A stretch of 64,000 nt of DNA, from positions 20,683,097 through 20,747,096 of the forward strand of contig CM055098.1 in assembly GCA_029204225.1 (NCBI GenBank). The letters are read 5' to 3'. Under the pieces are notes generated by a model that was given only the letters and a program-made list of their open reading frames with translations, searched no databases and was not told the DNA's origin. Positions 39,290 through 51,217 of this stretch are shown in pieces. This DNA is from Diphasiastrum complanatum (Eukaryota; Streptophyta; Lycopodiopsida; Lycopodiales; Lycopodiaceae). Each line of letters starts with the position of its first letter. The first letter of the stretch is position 1. Both the position numbers and the translations under genes were made by a program.

Positions 39290-40106
39290 GGATGACCGAG
39301 CTGAATTTTATCTGGGAGACGCGATGGAACTACTTCCACATGAGTATCCACAACGTTGCACACATAGTGCATTCCCTCTTCTCTCTCTCCGACACAGATC
39401 GCAGACAGGGAGCTTGTGGCCGATTGGCTTCAGTACATTCACAGAGTGGGTCCACACATAGGTTTGGATCCTATCAGGCTCATGGAGGAGCTCGCTGCAT
39501 TTCGTTTCGACATGGACATGTTCGGCCACCCGGCTGCTTAGGATCCAGAGAGGAGGCAACTTCCCATTACCTGGTGGACCATGTTCGGTAGCACATATCC
39601 ATCTATACAGCGTCTTGCACTGCATGTCCTTTCTCAGGTATGCATCTCATTTTATCCTCCATTGCTGTGTTCTGTTGATGTTCCACCCGTGCCAATGTGT
39701 TGAAGCATTTCAATGTACGTACACAGGACTGCGCTGCCTCCGTGTGTGAGCGCAATTGGAGCACATGGGCACTCATTCACATGAGGAGAAGAAACAGGCT
39801 GTCAGTGAGTCAGTTGGAGCGGTTGGTGTTTTGTAGCACCAACGCACGCCTCGCCAGGAGACTTTCGACCATTACGAGCGCATTACAGGTGATTAGTTAT
39901 TCTCCCAGAGCATGTTGGTTGACGACTTTTACGTTGGTTTCGTTTCTTGATCAAATTGTCTCTCTGACATGCAAATTTTTAACCTTGCAGACGAAGATAT
40001 CAGATTTGGAGCGCCAGGTTGACTTTCCTACGGACAGCACCCATCCCATGCCTGCAGATGACCTGGGCACACAGCTTATGGCAGAGAGAGAGAGGGAGCT
40101 TGCCGA

Positions 40107-40197
<91 letters not shown>

Positions 40198-41510
40198 GCT
40201 TGGGCACAAATAACCTCCATTGTACGAGGTATATGAGCCAGTGTTAGAGGATGAGCCCATTCGGGTTGTGTTCACCAGATCAGAGAGGGATGAGGCATAT
40301 GATACAGGTGTTGGGCACACGCCTAGAGTAGGGTTCACAGGTGCATCACGTGGTAGAGGTGGGTCACATGCCACAAATTATACTGGGAGACAGGCAGGGC
40401 ACACAGGGGGGGCCAGTGGCATACCTTCTTATGTTGATATGATGGAGGAGGCTCTTGATAGGGGGAAGAGTGATTTGGGCTTACCTTCCGCAGTTGCTTG
40501 GATGCATGCATCACAGAGTCATAGGCATTTCTACGATAGCACACAAGATGACTTTGATTGTACCGATTGGGAGGCCATGCAGGGTCCGCATGGTGCACAG
40601 GATGAGACACAGGATGATCCAGAGGATGGTGCACATGATGAGTCTCAAAGCCCAGAGCATTTGTATTCGGATGCCCAGTTGGACGACTTGATTGCAGAGT
40701 TGGATTCAGAGGCCCAACAGATGCTGAGCGTCAGGGCGTCCCCATCCTCTCTAGCCAGCATGCCCTACATAGAGTCAGGTGTCTGCAGTTCCTCCAGTTC
40801 CTCAGAGGGTGTATGTGTGCCGCACAGCACCTCCAGTGCCACCGATGCCATTGAGGCCTGCAGCCCCTCCATAGCCATCCACTTTTGCGGCACCAGGTCT
40901 CCATTGCAGGCCACCATCTGTGCCCATATTTTCTCTTGCAGCGCCCACATCCACAATGGCTCCTCCAATGGTAGCACCCACGACACATCCTCCTCTCTTG
41001 GCAGCACCCACGACACAGGCTCCTCCTTTGGCAACACCCAGAATGTACCAGTACCGGCCACCGCAGCGCCCCTTTCAGTACTTATCGCTACTGTACTTGC
41101 CTCCTGTAGGGACGGCTCCTCCACAGCCAGTTCCTCCACCAGCAGCAGGCCCACGGGCACACACTCCATGGACCTATCCTCCACTATCAATTGCATAGGG
41201 ACATCCATCTTTGGCTTCTCTATCCCAGTCGGCCGCAGCTTGGGCCCAGCCTAGCCAGCCAAGTGATCTGCATGGGGGTGATGAGGCATTGACGACTCCC
41301 CTCGTCCGCAAGAGGCTAGGAAGGCCCAAGGGTGCACCGAACAAGAAAGACAGGGCACAAAAACAGCCAGGGAAGAGAGGACGACCTCGCAGGGCTCCAG
41401 TTGCGGTATCACAGCCAGCTGCAGCAGGTGTTGTTGGTTTAGCTTGCTTGGGGGCTAATGCGGAGGCAGATTTGGAGCATGAGGATGCCAGTTCCAGACA
41501 GGCATAGATA
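39290..41510 (+). pseudogene. hAT-family transposase C-terminal region with AT-hook tail, decayed
   Basis: Exon A (to 39638) contains PITWWTMFGSTYPSIQRLAL after a TAG at 39539. Exon B (39727-39888) has SVCERNWSTWALIHMRRRNR and LERLVF, the hAT dimerisation core. Exon C (from 39991) has a DLERQV stretch and then the GA array at 40110-40192, read as Glu-Arg repeats. After a shift the frame resumes [20 protein letters not shown] and SERDEAYDTG and runs to about 40750. Another shift leads to a Pro-rich region and AT-hook-like KRLGRPKGAPNKK and KRGRPRRAP (41310-41400). hAT transposases cut and paste DNA through an RNase H-fold core, which is absent here. The gene is cut at about 39250 next to the gypsy LTR. 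Confidence 0.72.
40110..40192. repeat. (AG)n microsatellite inside the hAT-like coding region
   Basis: About 41 AG units. Upstream and downstream coding text is in different frames, so the array or a nearby indel has shifted it. Confidence 0.97.
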
Positions 41511-41834
41511 TCAGTTGCGAGAGTCAACTTGGGGCCCTGAGTTGTCTCCAAAGCATTCGTTTGAGTTAGAGCCAGAGCATTGATTGTAGCTATGTTATTT
41601 TATTTTTAGCAGTTTGATATCATGTTCCATGTTTGGCGGTCAGATGGTCGAACATTGTATTCAGGCCATTTTCCATATGATATTCAATGTTGGACGTACT
41701 TTATTCGCTGCACATTTTGTATTTGTCGATTTGTAATTCTTATGCTCTTTTTTCAATTTTATTTCGAATGAATAAAATATTATTATTGTGGTGTTGCCCT
41801 GGTATTGCTGGTCTGAGGGCGACACCATAACCGC
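41511..41834. other. 3' flank of the hAT-like gene
   Basis: No gene. It contains AATAAA at 41770, a possible polyadenylation signal. Confidence 0.4.
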
Positions 41835-41876
41835 GGTACCACCATTATGGTACTGCGGTACCATAATGGCGGTACC
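41835..41876. repeat. 19-20-bp inverted repeat with 3-bp loop
   Basis: GGTACCACCATTATGGTAC, loop TGC, then GGTACCATAATGGCGGTACC. The arms pair with one mismatch and contain nested GGTACC palindromes. Confidence 0.9.
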
Positions 41877-42229
41877 ACGTGCCACTATGGTTCCAAAAGA
41901 TGGTTATTTGGCAAACTATAAATCTTGACTTTTGAGCTCCCAAACTTCCAGTAAAAAATTGTTTATCTGAAATTAGATTTATCACCAAGCCACAACAAGA
42001 AATATAATTTTGCATTCAAATATGGAAAACTTCTAAAACATGCTCATTTAAAGTTGAAAAAGGTGAATTTTAGCATATGGATGCATAGTTGCAACGTGTT
42101 CCAACACAATTAGAATGCTCGATTTGGAATCTCAGTGAATTAGGACCTCGGCCCCAAAGGGGAAGTCTGTCCAAAATATCATTTTTTATCTAATATTTTT
42201 GAAAGTGTTTTGGGTATTTACAGGAAAAA

Positions 42230-43360
42230 AGGTTTCAAGATGGACTTTGATTCCTTGCTGAAGATCTAGTTTGTAGGCATTCTGATTGAGTTTACGAGGG
42301 GACAACTTAGGACATTTCCCTGTCCTCAATACCCTGGAGTCCTTTGGAACTCTTAGGTACACCCAATCGCCTTCCGCAAAGACCCGAGGTTGCTGTTTAT
42401 GATTAGCGTTAAATTGGGCTTTATCCTAAGCCGTTTTTATGTTATCACAAGTGACAATCAACATTTTTTGCATATCTTGTAGCAAATCTACCCCTGCTTT
42501 AACTTGAGACCTTTGAGGCCAACGACAATAGGAGCACGAGGCTGAAAACCATACATCAGAATGAAGGGGCTAAAACCCGTCGCTGACTGCTTTGCACTAT
42601 TATATGCAGTCTCAATCATTGGGAGGTACCTTTCCCAATTCGACTGTCTTCTCTGGAAACATCTGCACGAAGCATATCCTCCATAGACTAGTTCGTTCTT
42701 TCGGTCTGACCATCCGATTTTGGATGATTTGAAGACCCTAAAGTCAGGGTGGTCTCTAATTTCTCAAAGACCACCTACCAAAATTTGCCAGTGAACTTAG
42801 AATCACGATCACTAACAATGTCATTCGACTGACCAAACAACCTGAACAACTTTCAACGAAAAGTTGAGCAAGCTTGGAAGCTTTGACAAACATCTTGGTT
42901 TGAATGAACTGTGCCATCTTGGTCAGTCTGTCAGCTACAACCTAGATAACATCATTTTGCTTGCCCGTCCGAGGTAGCCCAACCACAAAATCCATGGAAA
43001 TACTTTCTTTCGGGAATTTCCAATTGCGAACATAAGCCTCCACTTGATCTTTTAATTTTGGCCAGTCAAAGTCCATTTTCACTAGGTCAAGTGTTCTTTG
43101 TGTGCCTGGATGTCCAGCGCAAGGACTGTCATGACATTCATGCAAGATTTGGGCCCTAATTCTCTCAAATTTCTGGCACACACTCTTTTCCGTTCCGGAT
43201 CCTGAGGAGATGACTTGGAATCTTGCTTTTCAAGTTTTGAACTAGTATACACATAGTGTTTCAAGGCTTCAAAGCTTTGATTCAACTCTTCAATCCAAGT
43301 AAGTGGAGGACTAAATTTACTGTGTCGGTTAATTCTTTTCACCCACCCCTTTGAGGACAT
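42230..43360 (-). mobile_element. Ty3/gypsy integrase fragment, decayed
   Basis: On the minus strand: ILHECHDSPCAGHPGTQRTL (HHCC zinc domain start), MDFDWPKLKDQVEAYVRN and FPKESISMDFVVGLPRTGKQ, the integrase core start. The CxxC part between them is deleted. Downstream (42370-42940) shifted frames give DRLTKMAQFI and EGDWVYLRVPKSSKG. Confidence 0.82.
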
Positions 43361-43399
43361 TTGTCAAGGGAAATGCAATTAGCGCATAGTCCTTGATGA

Positions 43400-43640
43400 G
43401 GCTAGTTGCGTCATGTGTCATGGTGGATGAAGTTTGGGGTTGATGTTCCCAGAATGCGTTGCCTTGCCATTAGGATCCTTTTGCAAGATTGCACTGCAGT
43501 CGCTTGTGAGAGGAACTGGAGTGTTCATTCTTTGATTCACACGAAGAAGAGGAATCAATTCTCATCTACACTACTGGAGAGGTTGGTGTATGTGCTCGCC
43601 AACTTGAGACTTTTTCCTAGACTCCAAAGCACCCCAGTCC
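43400..43640 (+). mobile_element. Second hAT transposase C-terminal fragment
   Basis: HVSWWMKFGVDVPRMRCLAI, VACERNWSVHSLIHTKKRNQ and LLERLVYVLANLRL form the hAT dimerisation core in one frame without the intron seen at 39639-39726. It may be an intronless relative or another lineage. Confidence 0.75.
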
Positions 43641-44097
43641 AGGTAAAACTTTGGACTTTGAACTAGTAACTACAATCCAGATTCTATTACCTAATACCTA
43701 CACACTGAACTTTTAATTTTTTAATTTTGAGTTTGAAGTCTGGAGTAATTTCTACTAGATTGACAATTCTAAACTTGCTGCCAAGATCATAGGTTAAGGA
43801 GGATGTGTATGAATTCCACCATGAGGAGGCTATGTAGAGGACATGTGAGCGTTCAAATTTGTAATTTGTGGTGCTTGGCTGCTAGAGCCTGGGCCTTAGC
43901 AATGTTGAATGATGAATCATGATACATTTGTGGTTATTTAATATTAGACTTTAGCTAAATTGATACTTCAAACCTGAAAGCTGTAGCCTGACGCCTCTAA
44001 CTAGTAAGAATTTGTGAGTATTACGTATGAGTCTTGAAAGTTGAAACTTGAGATCCATTTCTGAACAGTTGCAAGCAGCCTGAATAATCCCAGCAGC

Positions 44098-44145
44098 CCG
44101 ATTCAAATCGGTTTGATTCGGTCGATTTGGTCCGATTTGAATCGG
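44098..44145. repeat. Perfect 14-bp inverted repeat, 20-bp loop
   Basis: CCGATTCAAATCGG at 44098-44111 pairs exactly with CCGATTTGAATCGG at 44132-44145. The loop contains further GATTCGG/CGATTTGG words. Confidence 0.9.
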
Positions 44146-47100
44146 CTGGACACTTTGGGTTTGTCCATGAAATGGGCTCTACCATCATGAAAGGTAGCCC
44201 ACTTGCTTTTTGAAAAGATTTCCTACGTTCCTCAACTTCATCATCCACGAAAATGTGAGTACCCTTGAGTTTGGCCAAGCCTTTGCCTTACAGAGTTGCC
44301 TGCGATACTTCAACACATATTAATAGCCACATATTACTAGCGTATGTTTATCCTTTTTAGTTCTCCATGCTTTCTCCATACTTGTGGTCTCAAGCCCAAG
44401 CTTAGTCCCTAGAAGTGTGTGGCTTCTTGTGTATCATTTCCTATATTGGAACTCCTAACATCCCTAATTTTCTCTTATGGGGAGTAGTTGAGATCATGGT
44501 GGCCATAGGGGGAGCGATATTTTATTTACTAACCAAGGAAGGCGGTCCATGATTTGGTCTCCTTTGTATGTTGCTCTAATTTGCTCTCAAGATCTTGAAG
44601 CTAAATTTGATAAGCAATGGGCTAGTTGCGAGAGAGCACATATCACCGATTTCTTCCATCATTCCAATTTTGGGAGCAATTGAGCCACCTTGAGTAGGAT
44701 CTGGCAGGAAAGCCAAGCGAGTGGAATGAAAATCCAGGCAATAGCGATGAAGTTCAGGCTCCATCTGACTTTTCTTCAAGCATCCACACTATTTTGAGTG
44801 AATCTGGCAACCTCCTGAATAGCTCAAGATTGGGGTAGCAATGGGTTATATCAACAATTTATTGGCAGCAACTTCGTTGGAGATGGAGCACTGGGAGGGT
44901 AGTTATTGATCCTGGAAAAAATTGAAGACAAAGTAGTTGCAAGTTCTAAAGGCAAGAATTTGCCTCCTACCACTATCTAGCAAGGCCTGGTGGTTCGACA
45001 GCCCTTCTTTTCAAGTTTGATGACCAGTGACCAGTGACCTGTTGAATGGTTCTTTCCCAGGTGCTATGGTAGCACCTTTCCTTACATTCGATGGCTAGGT
45101 GTGATGATAAAATGGATTTCTGCTGGAGACAGTAGATGTGATGGCTTTCACTAGGTGGCAGATAGGATGACAACTTCCCCAGGTACGCAGCTAGTATGAT
45201 GGCAGCCATACCTGTTCCCAAGTGCCAGTGTTTCAAACCGAAAGAAACATTTGAAACGGACGTTCAAAACATTTCTTGGGGAATGAAATGTTTGAGGGGT
45301 GCCTATTTTTCGAGTTTGGGCTTGCACAGCTCGTCCTATCTTCATTGTTTGATCTTCAACCTGCATGAAGGAGATTCAGCGTACTTGTGACTCGTGAGAG
45401 GGAGATTCATCGTGAAACGTGAGGGAGATTGATGCTAGGACAGCAACGTGCCCATTGCCTAACGACTTATGAGGCTGAAGCCTTGAGAGCTTCCTAACGA
45501 ATCACGATTCACAATTCACGAGGCTGAGCTGCAGCCTGTAGTCAGCAAACCTGCTGAACTTTGCCTGACTCTTACTTCTTACAAGGCTTGCAGGCCGCAA
45601 ATGAGGCTGCAAATGGGAGGTCTGAGGCTACAAATGAGATCCTAGGCTATCCTAGGTTGCAAACGAGGCTGCAGTTAGCACTTGATGCGCACGCGCATGT
45701 GTGAAGGTTTGGCATACAAAACTTTAGTTAGAACTTAGTAGAGAACCTTAAAATACATTGTGCTTGTGCATTGTGTGATGTATCTCGATGTCTCATTGAG
45801 TCCGCATTTATCTAAGTGTGTCGATTATCAATTGTTTGTATTGTTTTTTTATAGAGCTATAATCACCGTCTAGACACTAAAACAACACTTGCTTTTCCTT
45901 TACAAAAGGCCTGGAATAAACCAAACAATACAAAAAACCCTAAAAACGTTCCACCATTTCTTCCCTGACAAAGGTGATTCTTTCGTTCTTCAAATGTGTT
46001 GTGAAAAGTCTTTTCAAAAAAGTCCATGAAACATTGCATGACAAGTGCAATGGCAGCAATGGCACTGGTTCCTAAGGTATGATGGTAGGAGTAGCACTGG
46101 TTCCTCAGGTGCAATGGCAGCAGAAACACTCGTTCTTTAGGTTCGATGGCAGGGGGCAGATCTCTCAGGTACGATGGAAGCACCTGAGAGAGACATAGTA
46201 AAATATGACAATTTCCATAAGAATGATGATATAAACTAGTTGATCTGAGGCTCTATTTATTTGTTTTGAGACCTTAACTTTGACTTGACTGGCCAACATC
46301 TCCAAAAGCTTCTCTTCAGGTCACTCAACTATGTAGAGCCTATGTCATGTACTTGAAGGACCTAGGTATCTAGATGGTATTTACTAAGTTATAGGACCCT
46401 ACTGGGCCAAGTACCAAATCTTAGCTCATAAATTGCATATCAGGGGCCCAAATTATTTTATGGTCCTAATCTCTGGCCTATAACTAAAACTATCTCTGGC
46501 ATTCACATACAGATGGTAATGGAGGGACATGTGTCCCCGCTGTTGTAAGCTGTTGATGCAAGAAGAAGATAAAGCCACTTCAGTATAGCAGACTTTTAAC
46601 AAATGGCAAATACTCCTATCCAGAGTGACGGAGGCAGAAGACATTTATTGAATTGATCAATTTTTTTTACAAATTAAGGGCCACCATTGCTGTAATTTTG
46701 CTACAGATTTGTAGTCCAAAAACTTGAGAGTCTTTGCAGTTTCAAGTACTAAAAAGTATTAACTCGAGGAATTTTCTGCTAATGCATCATTTTCAAGAGA
46801 CCTTGCTTGGAAAACCTTCTTCCAGATTGACATCAAATGTAGTATGTACTACGTATTTGAGAGTCTACGAGTATTTGAGTTGCATATATTCTAAATACTA
46901 TGTGTCTGAAAACTAGGAGACTTGTATGTAAGGGTTTGGTCATTTCATTTCCACGTTGTTCGTCTGTGATACAGCACCATATGGCGACATATCAGTGCAG
47001 TGATGAGCAGCCAGCTTTTTAAAGCTTTACAACAAAGAGCAACCGATTGGTATTGCTTCTATTGTAATTTGCAATCTATTGATTTAACAGAGGAATTGGA

Positions 47101-47167
47101 CAACAATCAAGAATAGTTTTGTTTCATAATTTTACTTTTGGTTCTTAGCTACTTTTAATGTTTGCAG
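44146..47167. other. Intergenic; short repeats, no gene supported
   Basis: The only structures seen are GAGATT(C/G)A-type repeats near 45370-45435, GAGGCTGCAAATG-type repeats near 45590-45690, and the minisatellite at 46050-46175. Open frames are short and carry no motif I recognise. Confidence 0.5.
46050..46175. repeat. Minisatellite, about 30-35-bp units x4
   Basis: TGGCAGCA..GGCACTGGTTCCT.AGGTAYGA recurs with changes: TGGTAGGAGTAGCACTGGTTCC, TGGCAGCAGAAACACTCG and TGGCAGGGGGCAG. Confidence 0.75.
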
Positions 47168-48214
47168 TCCATTATTTGTTATACCTTTATGGTGAGGGGA
47201 AGGTTTTGTGTCAATACTGCTCCAAGGTTTGTTTCTAAGCACTGATAGAAAGCATGACAACCTGCAGTGATAACATAACATGTCTGTATTCAACAAAAGG
47301 CCCTTGATCAGTATTAGAAATCTTAGCCTAGTCCTTGTTCTCTCCTGCATTCAGTTTCATCTTGATGGCTTTTCTGATAGTATGGGAAAAACTTCGATCT
47401 TGTTGAGCATTAAGATACTCTGACTTTATGATACCTTTGCTCCAGCACAGATGCCACATTTACTGTTTACGAGTCTTGAGGATTACAAAGCCAGAGGAAC
47501 TCAAGCATCCCCCTACTTCACTGTGACTCATTACGAGGAGCTTGCTGATACCAAAGGTTTAATTTTAGTTCGTGGTGACGTTGTCTTTACAAAAAACTCA
47601 GTGGAGGTAATTTTTTCTAGTTTTGATTGATTGTTTGCTCTTCTTATTAGCAGTTTTGCTTGCTATATTTATACAGTTGGGTAATAGCTGACTCACAGAT
47701 ACGATTTGTTTTTTGGAAAATTAGCCAGGAAGAAGGGGTGTACCATTTTAAGCACATTCATCTGAGCTCTGAGCTCCTAATGATCTAGATAAAAGGTGCA
47801 GTCCACCTATGGGGCCCAAATATCCACAGACCTTAAATGATACTGGACACCCCCAGAAGAAGTGTAAATGGCTTAAAAAGCTTTGTTGATTTTACTGTGA
47901 GGGGCGGTAAACATCTGTCAATGCATTTATTAATGGATAATCAGGAGCCACGGGAGCTTCATTCATATAGCAAATACTGAATAAGACTCTATGGATGAAG
48001 GTTCATAAAGTCTAAACTTGTATTTCATTCGGTATAAAGTTGTAATAGTAGTTTTGTAAGCTACGTTTGCTCATTTGCAGGCCAAGAAGCTCCTGGAGAT
48101 TGCACACTCCTTGTATTTAACGATTCTCGGTTTAGGCTGGTCAGAGAATTCAACAAGCATAGTGAAGACTTTCATTTTACCGAGGTTTTTAAAGAGCTTG
48201 GAAGTACTTCTTAG
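47168..48214 (+). pseudogene. ATP11/ATPAF1-like F1-ATPase assembly factor, 5'-truncated pseudogene
   Basis: Three exon-like blocks are seen. 47168-47226 follows TTTGCAG and encodes FVIPLW, then TGA (where RGSGY is usual), then GEGFVSILLQ. 47451-47606 is open and encodes LLFTSLEDYKARGTQASPYF, TVTHYEELADTKGLILVRGD and VVFTKNSVE, followed by a GT donor. 48081-48214 follows TTTGCAG and encodes AKKLLEIAHSLYL, then, after a 1-bp deletion near 48121, DSRFRLVREFNKHSEDFHFT and a TAG. ATP11 is a mitochondrial chaperone that binds F1 beta subunits. The upstream half of the gene is not found. Preserved introns argue for segmental duplication rather than retroposition. Confidence 0.78.
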
Positions 48215-48643
48215 AGGACTTCAAGCCAAACTTTATCAATTTTTTTTCCAATAAAGTGATGTGGCTGATGGACTTTATTATACCTCTCAGTGGTTATATG
48301 CTACTTCTCGGGTTATACAGGTTTTGACTATTTTCATTTTCCAGAATACAGAAAATAGATGTATGCTTGTGAGGACAAATAAAGTGGCATAAATCTACTC
48401 ATCTTTTTCTTTTAGCTCTTTTAGCATATACTTAATAGAATTCTTGCAATCACAAACTGGTTACTGAAAAGCTGGTTCCTGGTATAACCGAACAAGTGAA
48501 ACTTTCAGTTGCATGTGGTTGTTGTTTAAATAGAAATATAAATTGACCCCGCTTTCAATGATCTGAAGAAGTATTTATTAATGTTTTGGTGTTCACTTTT
48601 AAATTTAGCGTAAATTTAGCATAATCTAATATCTATTCTTATT
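48215..48643. other. 3' flank of the ATP11 pseudogene
   Basis: AT-rich, no gene. It ends in TCTTATT, the left near-match of the target-site duplication of the next element. Confidence 0.5.
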
Positions 48644-49567
48644 GCAATGTTGCAGCGGATCGCAATCCATGACCCGGATCGCAATTTATTCATGTTTTAT
48701 TTTATTTTTGTGTTTGGAAAAAAGACTAATGGCTATTATTATTATTATTATTTATAGTTTAGTTCATAGAAGCCATGGTTCCCAGAACCGTGGGTTCTGG
48801 GACCCGTGGCAGGAACCGTACGGTTCCTTGGTATGGTTCATCTAAAAATCAATTAATCAATCAATTATTTTTTTATTTTAATTTTCCCCCCAAAACCCCT
48901 CATAGCTCGTTTTGGGGGTGGGGAAAAAAAAAATTAATCAATTTATTAATTGATTAATTCACGGTTCATACGGTTCTGCCCAAAAAAGATTGTGAACCGT
49001 ACGGTTCACAGTACGGTTCTCAGAACCGTACTGAACCGGTAACGGTTCATTGATTCTACGGTTTAGTTTCTGCTAAATGAATTTGTAAATCATCAGAAGA
49101 GCAACGAATTGATAAATTGGAAAGAGGCAAAAATAACATTGTATAGAGGCTAGAGCCATATTGATCCGGTTAATTATAGATAGAGATACTGTTGGCACTG
49201 TATAATGTACTCATATTTTGTTGAGCACGTTGAGTTGACTCACGTTTTTGTCACAAGCTTTGAGATGGGTGCTTATGCACAATTGTTGTCGATATGCTAT
49301 CATTCAATACAGGTCCATGTGATTTCATCTTACATCATACAGAAATAGAGTCTAGACGTGTTCAATAAAGAATCACTTAATGGCCCAAAATTGGACTGCA
49401 CTCCTCTTGGAACCCCGGGCAAACTAGGTAAGTGAATTGCTCTTGAAAACACCTTCAATCTGATACCATATTGGCACCAAAAACGAAAAAAACAAAAAAA
49501 AATTGTTTTCCGGGAAACCTTAATGGGAAATCCCGGATCACGTTCCAGAATGTGGGCTGCGTCTTTG
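48644..49567. mobile_element. Unclassified insertion element, copy B (924 bp), rich in palindromes
   Basis: Starts GCAATGTTGCAGCGGATCGC and ends TGGGCTGCGTCTTTG, like copy A at 36586-37224. Near the right end GATACC.ATATTGGCA, an A-run and GGGAAATCCCGGA are shared with copy A. Flanks TCTTATT (48637-48643) and CCTTATT (49568-49574) match at 6 of 7. Inside are GGAACCGTACGGTTCC (48812-48827) and TGTGAACCGTACGGTTCACA (48991-49010), both perfect palindromes. A long stem-loop spans 48845-48958 (CCCCCCAAAACCCC pairing with GTTTTGGGGGTGGGG, flanked by AATCAATTAAT-type arms). No coding capacity. Confidence 0.75.
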
Positions 49568-49883
49568 CCTTATTCAATACAAGGTGCTTGAATTTCCAAA
49601 CTCGCTGCTTATTGAATTCATAGCAATGGCAAATAGTGATGCTGCTATGAAGAAAGTTTGGGACCTTCATCTCCATGTAATACAGTAGCATCCCATAAAC
49701 TTCATATTAATACATAGTTGGCACCTATCTTAACAAGTTTAACTTCATACTCCAACAGCTGTAATTTGCACCAGGCTGCAAGAAAATATTTCATGTAGCG
49801 ACAATGTAACAAACCATTTGTACCCTTTTTCTAAACAAACAGAGGTCGCTGCAAGCAAGAGATTGAATGTCCCCTATGCACTT
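49568..49883. other. 3' flank of the chitinase gene
   Basis: No gene recognised; probable 3' UTR and downstream region of the minus-strand chitinase. Confidence 0.5.
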
Positions 49884-51217
49884 CTAGTAATCTGCTGCCA
49901 TGAAAGCTGCAAAAACAATGACTAATGTTAGCCCTTTGATGCAAATATAAGTCAGCTCAATTGTTCAGCTTGTCAAATAGACTGATAGCCTACAGTTCAG
50001 AAACTATAGAACATTTCTCAACTCTTTTGCGGTACTACTTAACATGTTTTGATATTTAATAATCAATGGAACAGTAACAGGCTACAGCAAAGTCTTTCAA
50101 GGTTACCTGCTGTTGAGAGAGCCCATCTGCTATCAAAGCTAGCCGTCCAGAAGAAGTATCCTTTCAAACCCTTCTGTTTGGCATATCTGACTTTCTTGAA
50201 GATGGAAACTGGATCATCGAACCCAATCCATAAATTATCAGCATAACAATATGTTGTTACAGTTGCTTTATCGAAGACAACTGTGGCATGCTTATCCAGA
50301 ATGAACTTCACAATATCAGAGAAGACTGGGGTAGCATCTCCAGGTCCTGGCCCAACAGCAGGTGCCCCAATGCCATTGTCTGATTTATTTTGCAATATCC
50401 ATGAATGCCCATACATTGCAAGCCCAAGAACTGCTTTTTCTGGGGGCAAGCCTGCTCCGATCCAAGTAGCAATGCCGTGATCAGTGTTTATTGGGCTGTG
50501 AGCATCAAAAAGAGCTGTGTGTACTCCAGTTGTGTGGGGTTCCCAGCTTCCATGGTAATCAAATGCCATAATATTCACCCAGTCTAGATTGGCAGTTATA
50601 GATGCAATTGGGTAGCTTCCTTCCCCAACGTATTGTAATTTTGAGGAATAATATACAGCTGCAGTGAGAAGAAGAAGGGGATGCATAGATTGTGCTGCTT
50701 CTAGCACTGTGGCCTTCCTCCATTCAGAAAACAAAATCCCCAAGTTGGTCATGTCTGTGGCAGACTGGGGAAATTCCCAATCAAGATCAAGACCATCAAA
50801 ATGAAATTTCCTTGCCAAAGCAATGCTGCTGTCTATGAAGATTTTGCGAGAGGCTGCGCCGCTAACCATATTTGAGAAGCTCTTCCAGTCTGAACCGCCT
50901 CCTCCAATTGAGATAAGTGTCTTGACAAAGGGGTTGCTTGCACGAACTATGGATGAGAAATTGGCAATCTGGCCCTGATCTGAGGATGGTGGTAAAAACT
51001 GAAAGGTATTGCTATCCAATGTAGCAAAGGCATAGAGCAGGTGAGTAAAATATTTCGCATCGATGGATGATGATGTATATTTGTCTGCAGCATATGCTGG
51101 CCAATAGGCTACCTTTACGGCTGAGCTTCTTTGATGAAAGGCATGACCAGATGCTGGCAATAAAGATAGAAACAAAAGTAGCATGGAATATCCCGTAACC
51201 TGGTGCAGTGCAGCCAT
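49884..51217 (-). CDS. GH18 chitinase (plant class V type), two exons
   Basis: Exon 1 is 50107-51217 and exon 2 is 49884-49906. The donor is CAGCAG|GTAACC and the acceptor TTTTTGCAG. The 23-nt last exon adds FMAADY and the stop, giving 377 aa. Residues 1-26 form a signal peptide ending near SGHA. GH18 landmarks are VAYWPAY (36-42), HLLYAF (59-64), LISIGGGG (101-108) and the catalytic DGLDLDWE at 141-148 with Glu148 as acid/base. Further ones are [25 protein letters not shown] and [10 protein letters not shown] near the end. It hydrolyses beta-1,4-linked GlcNAc in chitin, probably in the apoplast as defence. No chitin-binding domain or C-terminal vacuolar tail is evident. The ATG at 51217 is the first in frame; a second at Met12 begins the hydrophobic core. 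Confidence 0.93.

Noticed and set aside
39951-40374. Ser-Leu repeat open frames opposite the hAT-like gene
   Set aside because: They are translations of the AG/CT array on the other strand.
40765-41208. 147-codon minus frame opposite the hAT-like tail
   Set aside because: The plus strand has family-like text and AT-hooks here; the minus frame is its shadow.
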